From: Prorocentrum cordatum
Lineage: Eukaryota > Sar > Dinophyceae > Prorocentrales > Prorocentraceae
Assembly (NCBI GenBank): GCA_963575745.1
Contig: CAUYUJ010000369.1
Coordinates: 31,001 to 95,000 of the forward strand
Length of the DNA: 64,000 nt
Direction of reading: 5' to 3'
The notes beneath the pieces were generated by a model. That model was given only the letters and a program-made list of their open reading frames with translations, was not told the DNA's origin and ran no database searches. Positions 18,766 through 27,830 of this stretch are shown here, one piece after another. The translations under genes and the position numbers were made by a program. Each line of letters begins with the position of its first letter. Position 1 is the stretch's first letter.

Positions 18766-20779
18766 ACACAGTGGAGACTTGCTCGACCGTGTCAGGTCCG
18801 GTGGTGGCCTCTACGGCTTGCATGACGTCAGCCGGCCATGTTTGTCCCATGTCTGCGAGGTTCCACCGCAGGTGGAAGCCGTCCTCGGGGTCGGAGAGGC
18901 GCACAAAGGAGGGTCCACCGTCCCAGCGTCCTTCCAGGAGGATGCGGCGTGGCCCTAGTGCTGGTGAGGAGGATCCGTCTCCAAATATACGCGGGAGCTC
19001 GTCACGGAGGTGCCTCAGGACAGGGGCGGCGATCCTTTCTGGAGTAGCAAGAAGGAGTAGTCCTGTCCCACAGATGCCCACTCTGTGACCCATGGCCCCG
19101 GCTGTCGCAGAAGCAATGGAGTGGGCTAAGCATACTGCTCTGGGGGGGACTGGGATGTGCACTGAGTCACTCGTCTCGTGGGTTCTCCAGATGCACGCAG
19201 TCGGGTGGGCCAGCGTGGTAATTTGATCTGCCGGATGTAAGTTGTCCAGGGGGGCACGTAGGCCGTCCTCTCCAGTCATGGGCCTTGCTGCACGACAGCG
19301 AAGTACATTGTGGAAGAGCATCTCGAGTCCTTGGTGCCTTAGAAGTTCGCCCCTGGGGAGCTGCACTCTCGTGGTGACCCACTCGGCCGTGATCGTACCG
19401 TTGCTGGATTGTCTTAGCTCTTCCTTCCACCGCATGATCTGCGCGACGACGCCGTCGTTGCCGCTCTCGGGGGGTAAGATGTGTAGAGCGTCGGAGGTGC
19501 CCCAGGATCTCCCTCCCCAGAATACGACTATTGACGGGGGCAGAATTGTGCGAAGTGCCCTGCCTGATATGTCGAATTGTGCCGCAAATAGCTGTTGCAT
19601 TGGCGGGCTGGACTTGCCGGTTCGGTAGGGGTAGCCGATCGGGACGAGGTGGGTGATCTTGCTGGTCGCTCTATACCCCCACTGCGCGTTTGCCAGGGTC
19701 GCGAGCTCGATGGGGCCCGGTCCTCCAGGGGATGGCACTCCCTCGGTGGCCAGGGCGAGGACACAGCACAGACATCCCGCTGCAGAAGCTGCCGCCAGGG
19801 CAGCGTCCATCTGTGCAGCTTGCGCATCTACCATGGGGATCGTTGGGACGGCGCTCCCAGGGGGCTGGTCTCTGCGCTCCGTGACCAAGGCTTTGATCTG
19901 CTCCCAAGCATCGGGGCCTGCGAGGGCAAAAGTGACCCCGGTCTCATCGGCTACTCGATCGCCAACGTACGCAGTTCTGGAGACTACCAGATCGGCTGCA
20001 ATGTCCCGGACCGCCGTGGTTAGTAGGCTCACAGGGAACCGCATAGGTCCTCTCCTCCTGGGTTCGTCCTCTGGTGGATTCCACCCGAGAAGTAGGGCCC
20101 ATCTTCCAAATGTGATCCTCGGAGCTTGTCGTATCCTGTCTGCCCTGCTGGTGGGACCGGGGGGTCGTAATGGCAGCGGTGATCCAGGGCTTTGCGAGCT
20201 GGTCTGCGTGTCATCAGGGTCCGGGCCGTCTCCACCGTCAGGCGGGGTTCCGTCCACGTCCATCGGGGCTTGTTCCATCTCCAGAGAAGCCCTCCTCCCG
20301 CTCACATGCTCGTGGATCCTGCGCATGTCCGCCTGCGTGACATATGTGTGGGGCCGTCGAATCGATAGCGTCTGCGCTCTGAGGCAGTCCAGGTCTGGAG
20401 CTAGATGCCTGACGACCTCGGCTAGCTTGTGTAGACCCAGGAAAGGCTGCAGCGGGGCTAGAGCACCGTCCCGTAGTTGCAGCAGGTCTGGTGGTACCGC
20501 CACGGCAGCGGCGTCAGCGTCGCAGACTCGCCCTGGCAGCCTTACGGTGATGCTACCCCTGTCGTTTGAGCGGCAGTTAGGGCAGTTTACTGGGAAGCAT
20601 CTTCCGTAGGTGTGGGCCTGCGTCGGCTGGCTCACCCTCCACTGGCTCAGACACTCGGCGTGGAACAGATGACCGCATGGCATCAGGACTTCTGCAGTGC
20701 CCAGGATGTTCCCGCTGCAGATCACGCATAGGGGAGTTCCTACGTCAAGGTCCCAAGGGGGGACCTCTACAGCGTCCAT
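18734..20779 (-). CDS. ORF B, RING-H2 finger protein
   Basis: This is an intact 681-codon frame starting at ATG 20777-20779. A RING-H2 finger sits right at the N-terminus (residues ~18-75): CVIC, then PCGHLFHAEC, then CPNC, the C3H2C3 spacing of E3 ubiquitin ligases. The remaining ~600 residues match no family I know; they include a proline-rich stretch and globular segments (for example RAVCLAHSIASATAGAMG). The start overlaps the ORF A stop by 13 bp and the end overlaps ORF C by 32 bp. A ubiquitin-ligase or SUMO-ligase activity acting on host or element proteins is plausible but unproven. Confidence 0.8.
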   Translation of the reverse strand: MDAVEVPPWDLDVGTPLCVICSGNILGTAEVLMPCGHLFHAECLSQWRVSQPTQAHTYGRCFPVNCPNCRSNDRGSITVRLPGRVCDADAAAVAVPPDLLQLRDGALAPLQPFLGLHKLAEVVRHLAPDLDCLRAQTLSIRRPHTYVTQADMRRIHEHVSGRRASLEMEQAPMDVDGTPPDGGDGPDPDDTQTSSQSPGSPLPLRPPGPTSRADRIRQAPRITFGRWALLLGWNPPEDEPRRRGPMRFPVSLLTTAVRDIAADLVVSRTAYVGDRVADETGVTFALAGPDAWEQIKALVTERRDQPPGSAVPTIPMVDAQAAQMDAALAAASAAGCLCCVLALATEGVPSPGGPGPIELATLANAQWGYRATSKITHLVPIGYPYRTGKSSPPMQQLFAAQFDISGRALRTILPPSIVVFWGGRSWGTSDALHILPPESGNDGVVAQIMRWKEELRQSSNGTITAEWVTTRVQLPRGELLRHQGLEMLFHNVLRCRAARPMTGEDGLRAPLDNLHPADQITTLAHPTACIWRTHETSDSVHIPVPPRAVCLAHSIASATAGAMGHRVGICGTGLLLLATPERIAAPVLRHLRDELPRIFGDGSSSPALGPRRILLEGRWDGGPSFVRLSDPEDGFHLRWNLADMGQTWPADVMQAVEATTGPDTVEQVSTVYAWFPEVSDY
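20767..20779 (-). promoter_or_regulatory. 13-bp overlap of ORF A stop and ORF B start
   Basis: On the sense strand ATGGACGCTGTAG contains both the ORF B start (ATG) and the ORF A stop (TAG) in another frame. With the other two overlaps it suggests that all cistrons are read from one long mRNA. Confidence 0.55.
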
Positions 20780-22260
20780 ATTCTCTGGGGAAGTCTGGCA
20801 TTGTCTCCGGGGGGGCGGCCAATCCGGGCAAGGCCGTCTCCCAGACTCTCGATGAGAGCTCTGGCGGAGACACTAGCGTCAAGATACGTCAGGCTGGCCG
20901 CCTCGCCGAGGTGACAAATGAGGGCCTGGATCTGCAGGTTACTGAGCTCGGAGTATGGCGCCAGATTGGCTCCTGGCACCTCCCTGCTGAGACTGGTAAC
21001 CACGTCCTCCGGCGTGTGCATCTCGGCTCTCGTCATCCAACGGTAGAGTACGTCGTAAGGCCGGGAGTCCACCGCTCGCACCATCAGCACTGGCCTCAGG
21101 AGGGGAAAGTAGTGTGGCGCCAGGCAGAGCCACAGGGCTTTGGAGATCCAGGAGCCTGGTTGCCCATTAGCTCCGTGGTCTAACAGCATGCTCTGAGCCA
21201 GGCACTGTGCCTGGTCGCCATTGACGGAAGTCCTTCCTTCAGGGGCGGGCATGGTCCCCCTGCCTGCACCCTCCTCGTCTCGCTGTCTGGCGTCTAGCGT
21301 GCGGATGAGTCTGTCCAGGTGCTCTTCTCTCGTGCTGCCTGGTGGTAATCTGCCCTGGGGGATAGCCACGTTCGCTCGGTTGAGCAACTGTCGTATGTCC
21401 GCGTGCCAGGGGGCGGTTGTGCTCGCGGCTTCCGCAGTCGCGGCCTCTGCTCCAGGGCGCGCCCTTTCTTCGTGCGTGGGCCAGTGATTCCTTGGATTCG
21501 TTCTCTGCTCGGTCCTGGCCTGCTCCGCTCGCAACCTCGCTCCCGCTTCTACTGCCTGCCGGTCCCCTGACAGGATGGCCGTCTGAAGGGAGCCACTCGC
21601 GTCTAGTTGCTCCATCATCCATTCCTGCAGCCGCGGCGCAATGTAGCTGCCCACTTCGGGTGCCTCGAGCGTAGATCCAGTGGCCCTGGAGGATGTGTCT
21701 GCCTCTGACGCAAGGACTACCTGGGCGCCCCTATATGAGAGGACGCCTCGTGCTCTCCACCATGTGGCTGCCTGGTTGATGATGTTAGTATTGATATTGG
21801 TGGTCCTAAACGACTGCTCGAGCACGATACGGCCCCTGTCTGCGGCGGTGCCCCATACGAAGGGGGCCAGGATTCTACTCCACCGCATGCCTGGGGTAAC
21901 GGAGTTACTGGCCACCATCCTCCTGATTCGTTGCACCTCGTCGACGAAGGCTTCTCGCTGGGAACGCCCCGCGGGGGATAGGTCCTGCACGGAGTCTGGG
22001 GGGCGTCTGTGGAGGGCTGTTTCTCTGCCTCCATCTCCGCCAATGGGGCCTCTTCCGTCGCGCCAGGGGTTGTCCACGCCCATGGGGGAGTGTCCACCAC
22101 TGGGTCGTTCCGCGTGCTCGAGGTCGTGGACACCACTGTCTGACTCTAGGCGTCGGATGACGGCGTCTGTAACGAGGTTTCCCATGGGGGGGTCCTTGCC
22201 CCATTTGGGCATGTATTGGGCGCCAGTCGGTGCGTGCTGCTGCCTGTAGCGCACCTCTCA
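20767..22260 (-). CDS. ORF A, C-terminal block
   Basis: About 490 codons end at TAG 20767-20769. The most upstream possible start in frame is GTG (22254), and the preceding frame is protein-like up to that point, so this is a continuation of ORF A through a +1 shift near 22250. It contains Arg/Glu-rich helical stretches and a globular end (ALWLCLAPHYFPLLRPVLMVRAV). No known domain was recognised. Confidence 0.6.
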
Positions 22261-22600
22261 CAACCTCGGCTGCCTGGGCGTGTGGACTGTCTCTGTTGTG
22301 CCACCAGCGTCTGCTGAGGACCATGCCGTTTCGTGAGTCGCTCATGGCTCGGTCCAGGTGGTCCTCGCCGATGGTGGCGCTTAGCCAGCGGAGATCACCC
22401 AGGTGTGCCACGGTGTTCGGTCCTATCGCGATCATCGCGGTTGGCCTACTCGTTGAGGGACCCCATCCAGTTCGGTGGCGGGTACGCGTTCGGGTCCTCG
22501 TGATAGAGCTGCGGGGGGACCAGCCGTCCAGTCGCCCCTCTGGGCAAGTCCTAAGTACGCGGCGTATTTTCTGGCAGACATTAAGGGCCCAGGAGTCTGG
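22250..22600 (-). CDS. ORF A, short block between two shifts
   Basis: Between the stop of the upstream frame (22581) and the C-terminal block, a third frame reads as ordinary protein (LNVCQKIRRVLRTCPEG, TAMIAIGPNTVAHLGDLRW, SDSRNGMVLSRRWW). Two +1 shifts are needed to connect it. It has no start codon of its own. Confidence 0.5.
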
Positions 22601-23770
22601 CGCGGAGCAGAGTAAGGCTAGGGAGACCGCTGCTGTGCGCAGTTGCCAAGTGTCTCCAGGCTCCCAGGAGTTCGCCCACGAGCCAAGTCGGGGTGAAGTC
22701 GGAGGGGCCAGGTTGAGCTGGGGAGTAAAGGTGCTCTGCGACTGGGGCGTACCGCATGCCCGCCCTGACAAGCTGCAACAGCAAGATGCTATCCAGAAGG
22801 TCGAGCACGTGCCTGTTGAGTGGCTGTTCCGAATCGGCGTCTGGGTGACCCTGATGGAGGTCGCCCGATTGCCGCTCGCCCTGGTTATAGCTCCATGGGT
22901 TGGCCAACCTGTGGCAAGTGATGCAGCGTCGGCCCGTGGGGTCTCGAAGCATCCACGAACCGCAGAAGTTGCATCGTTGAGTCGGGCAGAAGAAGTCCGG
23001 CAGCAGCAGGCGGTGCGCTGTGGTGGACCAGGGCCATGCGTTGTCATTACTGTCGCCACCTTGGATCGGTACCCCAGGAATGCCCGTTGAGCTGGCGGTT
23101 ACTCCTGTAAGGGCTGGCTCTACCCATGGTACTGGGCCTCTACCTGCTTGTCGTCTCGAGTGTACGTCGTCCCCAACCCGTTCAAGATTGCCCCTCCTGA
23201 TGGCCCACTGTCTGATGTCCCCATGGTCCGGAAAGTGAACTACGTTCTGTCTGCGCTCGTGGATTAGGACTCTATGCGCATACTCCCCGGTTTCGTCGTC
23301 CATGGGGTCCTGGGTCCCGTCTGGTCGGTTAGGGCCGCTACTGTGCGGGGGCACTGCGTCACCGGGAGACCTGGTGGGCAAGAGCATCCTGTCTGTGTCG
23401 AATCCACTCGGGAGTTCCATACCTATGTCGCAGTAGTGCGCTGCAGCGACCATGGCAACATATTCTAGACGCGCTAGTTGCCTTTCCGCTACGGAGGGAT
23501 CATCCGCGTCCAATCTCTCCCTCCTTATACTGGGGTCATGGGTGGTACTCGCGAAGCGGAAGGCGAGCACCTGTATCGGGTCTGGCTGCGCACCCCCGAG
23601 GCGCCCTTCGCGATCTCCTCCCGTGACGGACCAGACTAGCCAGGAGAGGTCCAAGATGGCGAGGGTCGGGGCCGAGGTGGCTCGTTGCGAACCGAGCCCA
23701 GGGAGGAGGGCTTCTGCTGGAGCCGCACGCAGGGGGCTGCCTACTCGCATGCCTGGGGACCAGGGCGGTG
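22581..23770 (-). CDS. ORF A, zinc-ribbon block
   Basis: This frame carries CPTQRCNFCGSWMLRD followed by RRCITCHRL, a four-cysteine zinc ribbon near 22950, within globular sequence (LARLEYVAMVAAAHYCDIGM; HVLDLLDSILLLQLVRAGM). Its open frame extends to 23948 but has only a GTG there. Protein-like sequence begins after a -1 shift near 23770. It ends at TAG 22581. The zinc ribbon could bind nucleic acid; no family was recognised. Confidence 0.6.
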
Positions 23771-24500
23771 CCCCCTCCACGCGCGGTGCGTGAGGAGCTC
23801 CAGGTCCCTGGTTTCGCTCGGTGTCCTCGGTGCCCCTCGATCGGGGATTTCGCGCCAGGGACCGTCGATACGCACTAGGTGGCGGCGGAGGGCGTTCATG
23901 GTGCCTCCCCTGCCAGTGACCCGAGCGTCCGCGACGCGCGGCCCACACATGGGTCCGTCAGCCTCCCGACTGGCTGCCCAGTCAGCGTTCGTATGCCCAG
24001 TGGCGTCCATCCATCGAGCGTGGAGGTCGGTTGCGTACTGCCCTCTGTCCCTATGGGCTTGGCTGGGGTCCTCCTCGGCTTCCGAGGGGGCGCCCTGGTT
24101 TTCCCTCCGCAGTTCCTCCTCCAGGGCAAGGTCGGGAGAGGGGTAGGAGAGCGGGTCGGGCGAGACGGGCGCTCTGGGAGCCGCGCACCTCAACACGAAT
24201 GGGGAGCCGTTGGCCGTCCTGATGAGGGGCCCCCGGTCCCGTCCTTGAGGCGGGCCTTCGCAGCCGTGGCCAACGCCGCACAGGGGGCCGTCTGGATGCT
24301 CAAGCCCAGGGGATGGGTCGGGATGGGAGTGGATGGGAGGGAAGCGGGTGGGCGAGGGAAGGGAGACGCAAGGCGATCCCGCGACGACGATCGGAGGTCC
24401 GATGTGATCGATCCGATCGACCAGGGAACCTGTCCCGTCGGCGGGGTCAGCGAAGACCCCGCTGGCATCGGAAACGTGGAGCCGCCCCATGGACAACTCC
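23741..24500 (-). CDS. ORF A, second block
   Basis: Protein-like sequence (GRLHVSDASGVFADPADG, SLVDRIDHIGPPIVVAGSP, an acidic LALEEELRRENQGAPSEAEE helix) in a frame that opens at 24514 with TTG only, so a -1 shift from the N-terminal block is required. It ends at 23741. The phrase VVAGSPCVSLPSPTRF recalls the Pro-Cys loop of methyltransferases, but no supporting motifs are near. The function is unknown. Confidence 0.5.
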
Positions 24501-26595
24501 GTCGTCGTTCCCAAGGAAGGTCGGTCACGGTCGGTCGTCTCAGCAGCGGGGCGTGCCTCTCTGAGCCCCTATTGCCGGGCCCACCTGTCTCTTGCTCGCT
24601 TCTTCCTGGCTGAACGCCAGTCTCGTCGATGAGGTTAGCGGTGTGGAGGCCGGGCGCTGCTCCTGCGGCGGTGTCCATGTCTCCAGGGAGGGGGGCGGCG
24701 GAGTCAGGGCGGGAGCCGATTGATCTGCTTGTACTGCTGGCTGCGCCTGCCGCGCGGTCTTCGACGCGCCTGCTCTGGGATGGCCCCGTTGCGGAGCCAG
24801 CCCCATCTGCGCCTACGTCAGCGGGGTCGGTCGATCGCCCGCAGCTGGCGTGGGGGCCCACCTGATGGGGGAGGCCCTGAGCGGATACACCAGGAATACC
24901 AGGAGGGTCGATGTCGTCTCCACTCGTGGTCACAGCCTCTGCGGCGCTCTCGGTGCCCATTGGCGCTGTCTCTGGATCTCGAGCTGAAGGCTCGTCACTT
25001 CTGAGGTTACTCGATACGCCTTGGAGCCTCGAGCTGAAGGCTCGCTCCGCATGAGAATCCCGAGCTGAAGGCTCGTCCCATCCGCAGCTGTCCAACTGGG
25101 GGGCGGGTGGCTGACGAGAGTCCTCGGGGTTACAGGAGTGACCAGGGAGTTGACTGGTCGCAGCATCGCCGCCGGCGCCAAACAGTCCGCTCGAGGCGCC
25201 CCAAGCTGCAGACCCCCTCAAATCTGCTGTCTCGCTGGGAGCTCCACGGGCTGAAGGCCCGTTTTCTGCGTGTGCCGTACTGCCGCCTCCAGGAAGGGCG
25301 GCAGGCGCGCGGCGACGCCCGTCGCCACTCGTGGTCACATCTTCTGCGGCGCTCCCGACGTCCATCGGTGCCGTCTCTGGTTCTCGAGCTGAAGGCTCGT
25401 CACCTCTGAGATTGCTCGATGCGCCTTGGAGCCTCGAGCTGAAAGCTCGTTCCGTGTGGGAGTCCCGAGCTGAAGGTTCGCCCCGTCTGAGGCTGCCTGA
25501 CCGGGGGGCGGGTGGCGGACGAGAGTCCTCGGGATTACGGAAGTGACCAGAGAGTAGACTGGTCGCCGCGTCGCCGTCGGCGCCCACCAGTCCGCTTGAG
25601 GAGTCCCTGGCAGCAGACCCCCTCAAATCTGCTGTCTCGCAGGGCGCCCCAAGGGCTGAAGGCCCATCTTCTGTGTGAACCACTCTGCTGCATCCAAGGA
25701 GGGCGGCGGGCGCATGGCGACAGCCGTCTAGCCGTCTGCTTACGTCCGCGGGGGGAGTCGGCTGCACGGCTAGGACGCAGGCCTCCACGGCTACAGGGCT
25801 GGCCCCTTCGCAGCTGAAGGCTGCTTCTCTCGGCATTGAAGCGCCCAAGGGGGGGCGCTCGGCGGAATGGAGGCGCAAGCCCCTGGGATGCGAATCGGGT
25901 ACAAGGGCAGGCGTCTGCCCGTCTCCCCTCCTGTCGCAACCGCGGTCACCCTCTTGAGTGGCCCCAACCCTAGTCCCCCCGCCCTCGTCGGTGAGGCCCC
26001 TGGACCGGTCGTCGGGGGCGTCTCTCTGGCGGTCGCCCCTTCGCGACCAGAGCGGGCCTGGGTCCGTCGGGGGACTCACTTGTTCTGGAGTGGGGCCCTC
26101 GCCCCCCGTGATCCTGGCATCGCCGCGGGCGATCCAGCTCTGCCCTGCACCGCCAGGAGAGAAGGAAATTGGGCGCCCAGCCATGGGCAGAGGAAGGGTA
26201 GGGGTGAGGGAGGGAGATAAGTTCGGCGGGAGGGCGTCATTCCTGTCAATGTCAAACCCAGGGAAGCGACTGAAGGTCGCTATATCAGTGTGTCTCGCGG
26301 CGTTAAACGTGTCTCCCCATCTTCCCGTCTGGCTGAAGGCCATCGGTTCTCGTGCGCATGCAACGTCAACGGGAGCGATCACGGGGTCCGCGGACGCGTT
26401 CGGACCGCCCGTACTCGGGGGGTCCCAGGGGGCGAGGGGCGACGGCTGCCCTGGCGGGATGGTGTCCTGTGATCCAGGGGGAGGATGTCTTGAGTCTGCC
26501 AGTCCGTGGGCCCCCTGGCCGTCGACTGGGCTTGCATCGTCACCCGCGGAGTTCCCAGGAAACCTAGGACCGTCGTCGATCGGCCTCCAATCCAT
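24480..26595 (-). CDS. ORF A, N-terminal proline-rich region
   Basis: I choose ATG 26593-26595 as the start: its context is ACCATGG, an ideal eukaryotic start, and it is the first ATG after the leader relics. The frame is open further up to 26844, but only a TTG occurs there, outside the element. The sequence is low-complexity, Pro/Ser/Gly/Ala/Asp-rich and probably disordered. Residues encoded by ~25730-24921 form two copies of a 135-residue repeat with recurring EPSARD and SSRLQG phrases. A disordered, RNP-forming N-terminal arm is possible. No known domain was recognised. Confidence 0.6.
24921..25730 (-). repeat. Two-copy 405-bp in-frame tandem duplication in ORF A
   Basis: The phrase CACTCGTGGTCACA occurs at 24921 and 25326, an exact 405-bp (135-codon) step, and surrounding blocks (GACTCCCGAGGA-like, GAGCTGAAGGCTCG) repeat in order. 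The step is a multiple of three, so the frame is kept. The short phrase GAGCTGAAGGCTCG (coding EPSAR on the sense strand) is itself repeated several times within each unit. Confidence 0.7.
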
Positions 26596-26762
26596 GGTAA
26601 ACCCGACCTGGGCCAAGCTGCTGCGAGGAGCCGTAGGCGCGGAACCCAGGGAGTCTGATATGGCCGGAGCGCGGCCCGGGGGGAAGCGCGCGGCCCGCAA
26701 ACTCCTAGGGGATGCCCCCTTGAGCTGGGAGACCCGGCCGAGGAGCCAGGGCCCAGAGACGG

Positions 26763-26810
26763 CTTGAGCCAGGGTTTGAGCCAGAGGGGCTTGAGCCAGA
26801 GGCTGCGGTC
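26763..26810 (-). other. Three tandem spliced-leader-like relics at the element 5' end
   Basis: On the minus strand 26810-26790 reads G + ACCGCAGCCTCTGGCTCAAG, which aligns to the dinoflagellate spliced leader (ending CGTAGCCATTTTGGCTCAAG) with two substitutions and a 2-nt gap. It is followed directly by CCCCTCTGGCTCAAA (26789-26775) and CCCTGGCTCAAG (26774-26763). Tandem truncated leaders are the known hallmark of mRNAs trans-spliced, reverse transcribed, inserted and trans-spliced again. They set the 5' boundary of the retrotransposed cDNA. Confidence 0.75.
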
Positions 26811-27110
26811 TGGTGGGGATACGCGAAGCGTCAAGGAAGTACAATCCATTTCATCGGGGCAGGCATGTGCTGTTCGGACGTCTGCGAGTATAGGTTTTTT
26901 GCGAGTAGCGGAACGCGGTAAGTGATACTCGGACCCCGTTTAGGAGGCATGGACTCCCACCCAACATTTTTCCGCGAGATCCCCGCTTTTTCCTCTCCTC
27001 ATCATCATCCTCCTCCCCCACCTCCCCTTCCTGCTCCTCCTCCACCTCCTCCTCCTCCTCCTGCTCCTCCTCATCCTCTTCCTCCTCTTTTTAGTCTGAA
27101 TATCCGTCGC
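26811..27110. other. Flanking DNA with pyrimidine tract
   Basis: Sequence outside the giant element. From about 26990 to 27105 it is a CCT/CTC-rich tract. No gene is seen. Confidence 0.4.
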
Positions 27111-27235
27111 CCCCTGTCGATTCATCGCAGGGGTGCCTGGCGTGCTAGATCCTTTCGGTTTTGGTTTGGGTTCTTTGTCCAAAAGAACTCCCCCTGGGGC
27201 ACCTGCGCGTCCCGCCAGGGTGCCCATCTCGTCGG
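27110..27235 (+). repeat. Dispersed module with GATTCATCGCAGGGG and CCAAAAGAACT boxes
   Basis: The block (CGCCCCCTGTCGATTCATCG, GGTTTTGGTT, CCAAAAGAACTCCCCCTGG) recurs at about 58470-58590 and 61160-61290, each time next to the GATGGCC array. It is a shared head or tail of that repeat family. Confidence 0.6.
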
Positions 27236-27239
27236 CTCC

Positions 27240-27830
27240 TTCGCTCAAGATGGCTCAAGATGGCCTGCAAGATGGCCAAGATGGCCTCCAAGACGGCTAA
27301 GATGGCCCCAAGATGCCTCCAAGACGGCCCAAGATGCACCCAAACCGGCCTAAGATGGCCTCAAGATGGTTCCAGACGGCCCAAGAGGCCCCCAAGAGAG
27401 GTCCAAGACGGCCCAAGAGGCTTCCAAGAGGTCCTCCAGGAGGGCCCGAAGAGGCCAAAATCATTGATGTTCCCCAGGCGTTTGAAAGATTTTGGCATTT
27501 GCGTCTTTTCGGCTTTCCGACGGCCCAAGACGGCCCAAGAGGCCCCCAAGGTCGCCCCAAGATCGCCCACGAGGCCTCCAAGAGGGCCCCAAGACGGCCC
27601 CAAGAGGGCCCCAAGACGGCCCCAAGAGGGCCCCAAGACGGCCCAAGAGACCTCCAAGACGCCCAAGATGGCCTCCAAGACGGCCCCGAAGCGCCCCAAG
27701 AGGACCCCAAGTCGGTTCAGAGAGGCCCCCAGGACGGCTCCCGACGGCGTCAGGCGTGCCAGGAACCCACCAAGATTGCCGAAGTTGGCTCGAAGCTGGC
27801 CCAAGACGGTGTTGAAGTCCCATGAATGGC
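27240..27830. repeat. GATGGCC/AAGACGGCC array, copy A
   Basis: The sequence is built from short variants of CAAGATGGCC, CCAAGACGGCC and CAAGAGGCC. It carries one T-rich core (about 27470-27523) and the GGCGTCAGGCGTGCCAGGAA anchor (about 27746), the same parts found in the 57-63 kb array. Many frames are open on both strands because of composition; none is a convincing gene. Confidence 0.65.

Larger units (their letters stand above)
1..26810 (-). mobile_element. Giant five-ORF LINE-type retrotransposon with methyltransferase and helicase
   Basis: All long, protein-like open frames from 26.6 kb down to 0.76 kb lie on the minus strand, nearly back to back. Together they encode an APE-type endonuclease, RT and RNase H, which is the standard non-LTR pol order, plus a DNA cytosine methyltransferase, a RING finger and an SF1 helicase. 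Spliced-leader-like relics at 26763-26810 mark the 5' end of the reverse-transcribed mRNA. The 3' end is not seen: no poly-A or target-site duplication is visible before the window edge. The length of at least 26.8 kb is several times that of a usual LINE. Frameshifts in ORF A, pol and ORF E suggest a recently dead copy or assembly indels. A bacterial operon is unlikely given the LINE enzymology and the leader relics. Confidence 0.85.

Noticed and set aside
764-26595. Spliceosomal introns as the cause of the frame changes
   Set aside because: Adjacent blocks overlap or abut within a few tens of bases, leaving no room for introns; single-base slips explain the joins.
1-26810. Bacterial or phage operon because of overlapping ORFs
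   Set aside because: LINE-type endonuclease-RT-RNase H order, spliced-leader relics, eukaryotic start contexts and the absence of ribosome-binding sites argue against it.
764-26844. Numerous plus-strand and alternate-frame open frames of 60-300 codons over the giant LINE
   Set aside because: They overlap minus-strand blocks with clear enzyme motifs, have no family resemblance, and are expected in GC-rich DNA with few stops.
26595-26844. Start of ORF A at 26844
   Set aside because: The codon there is TTG, not ATG, and it lies upstream of the leader relics, outside the element. ATG 26593-26595 has an ideal context.
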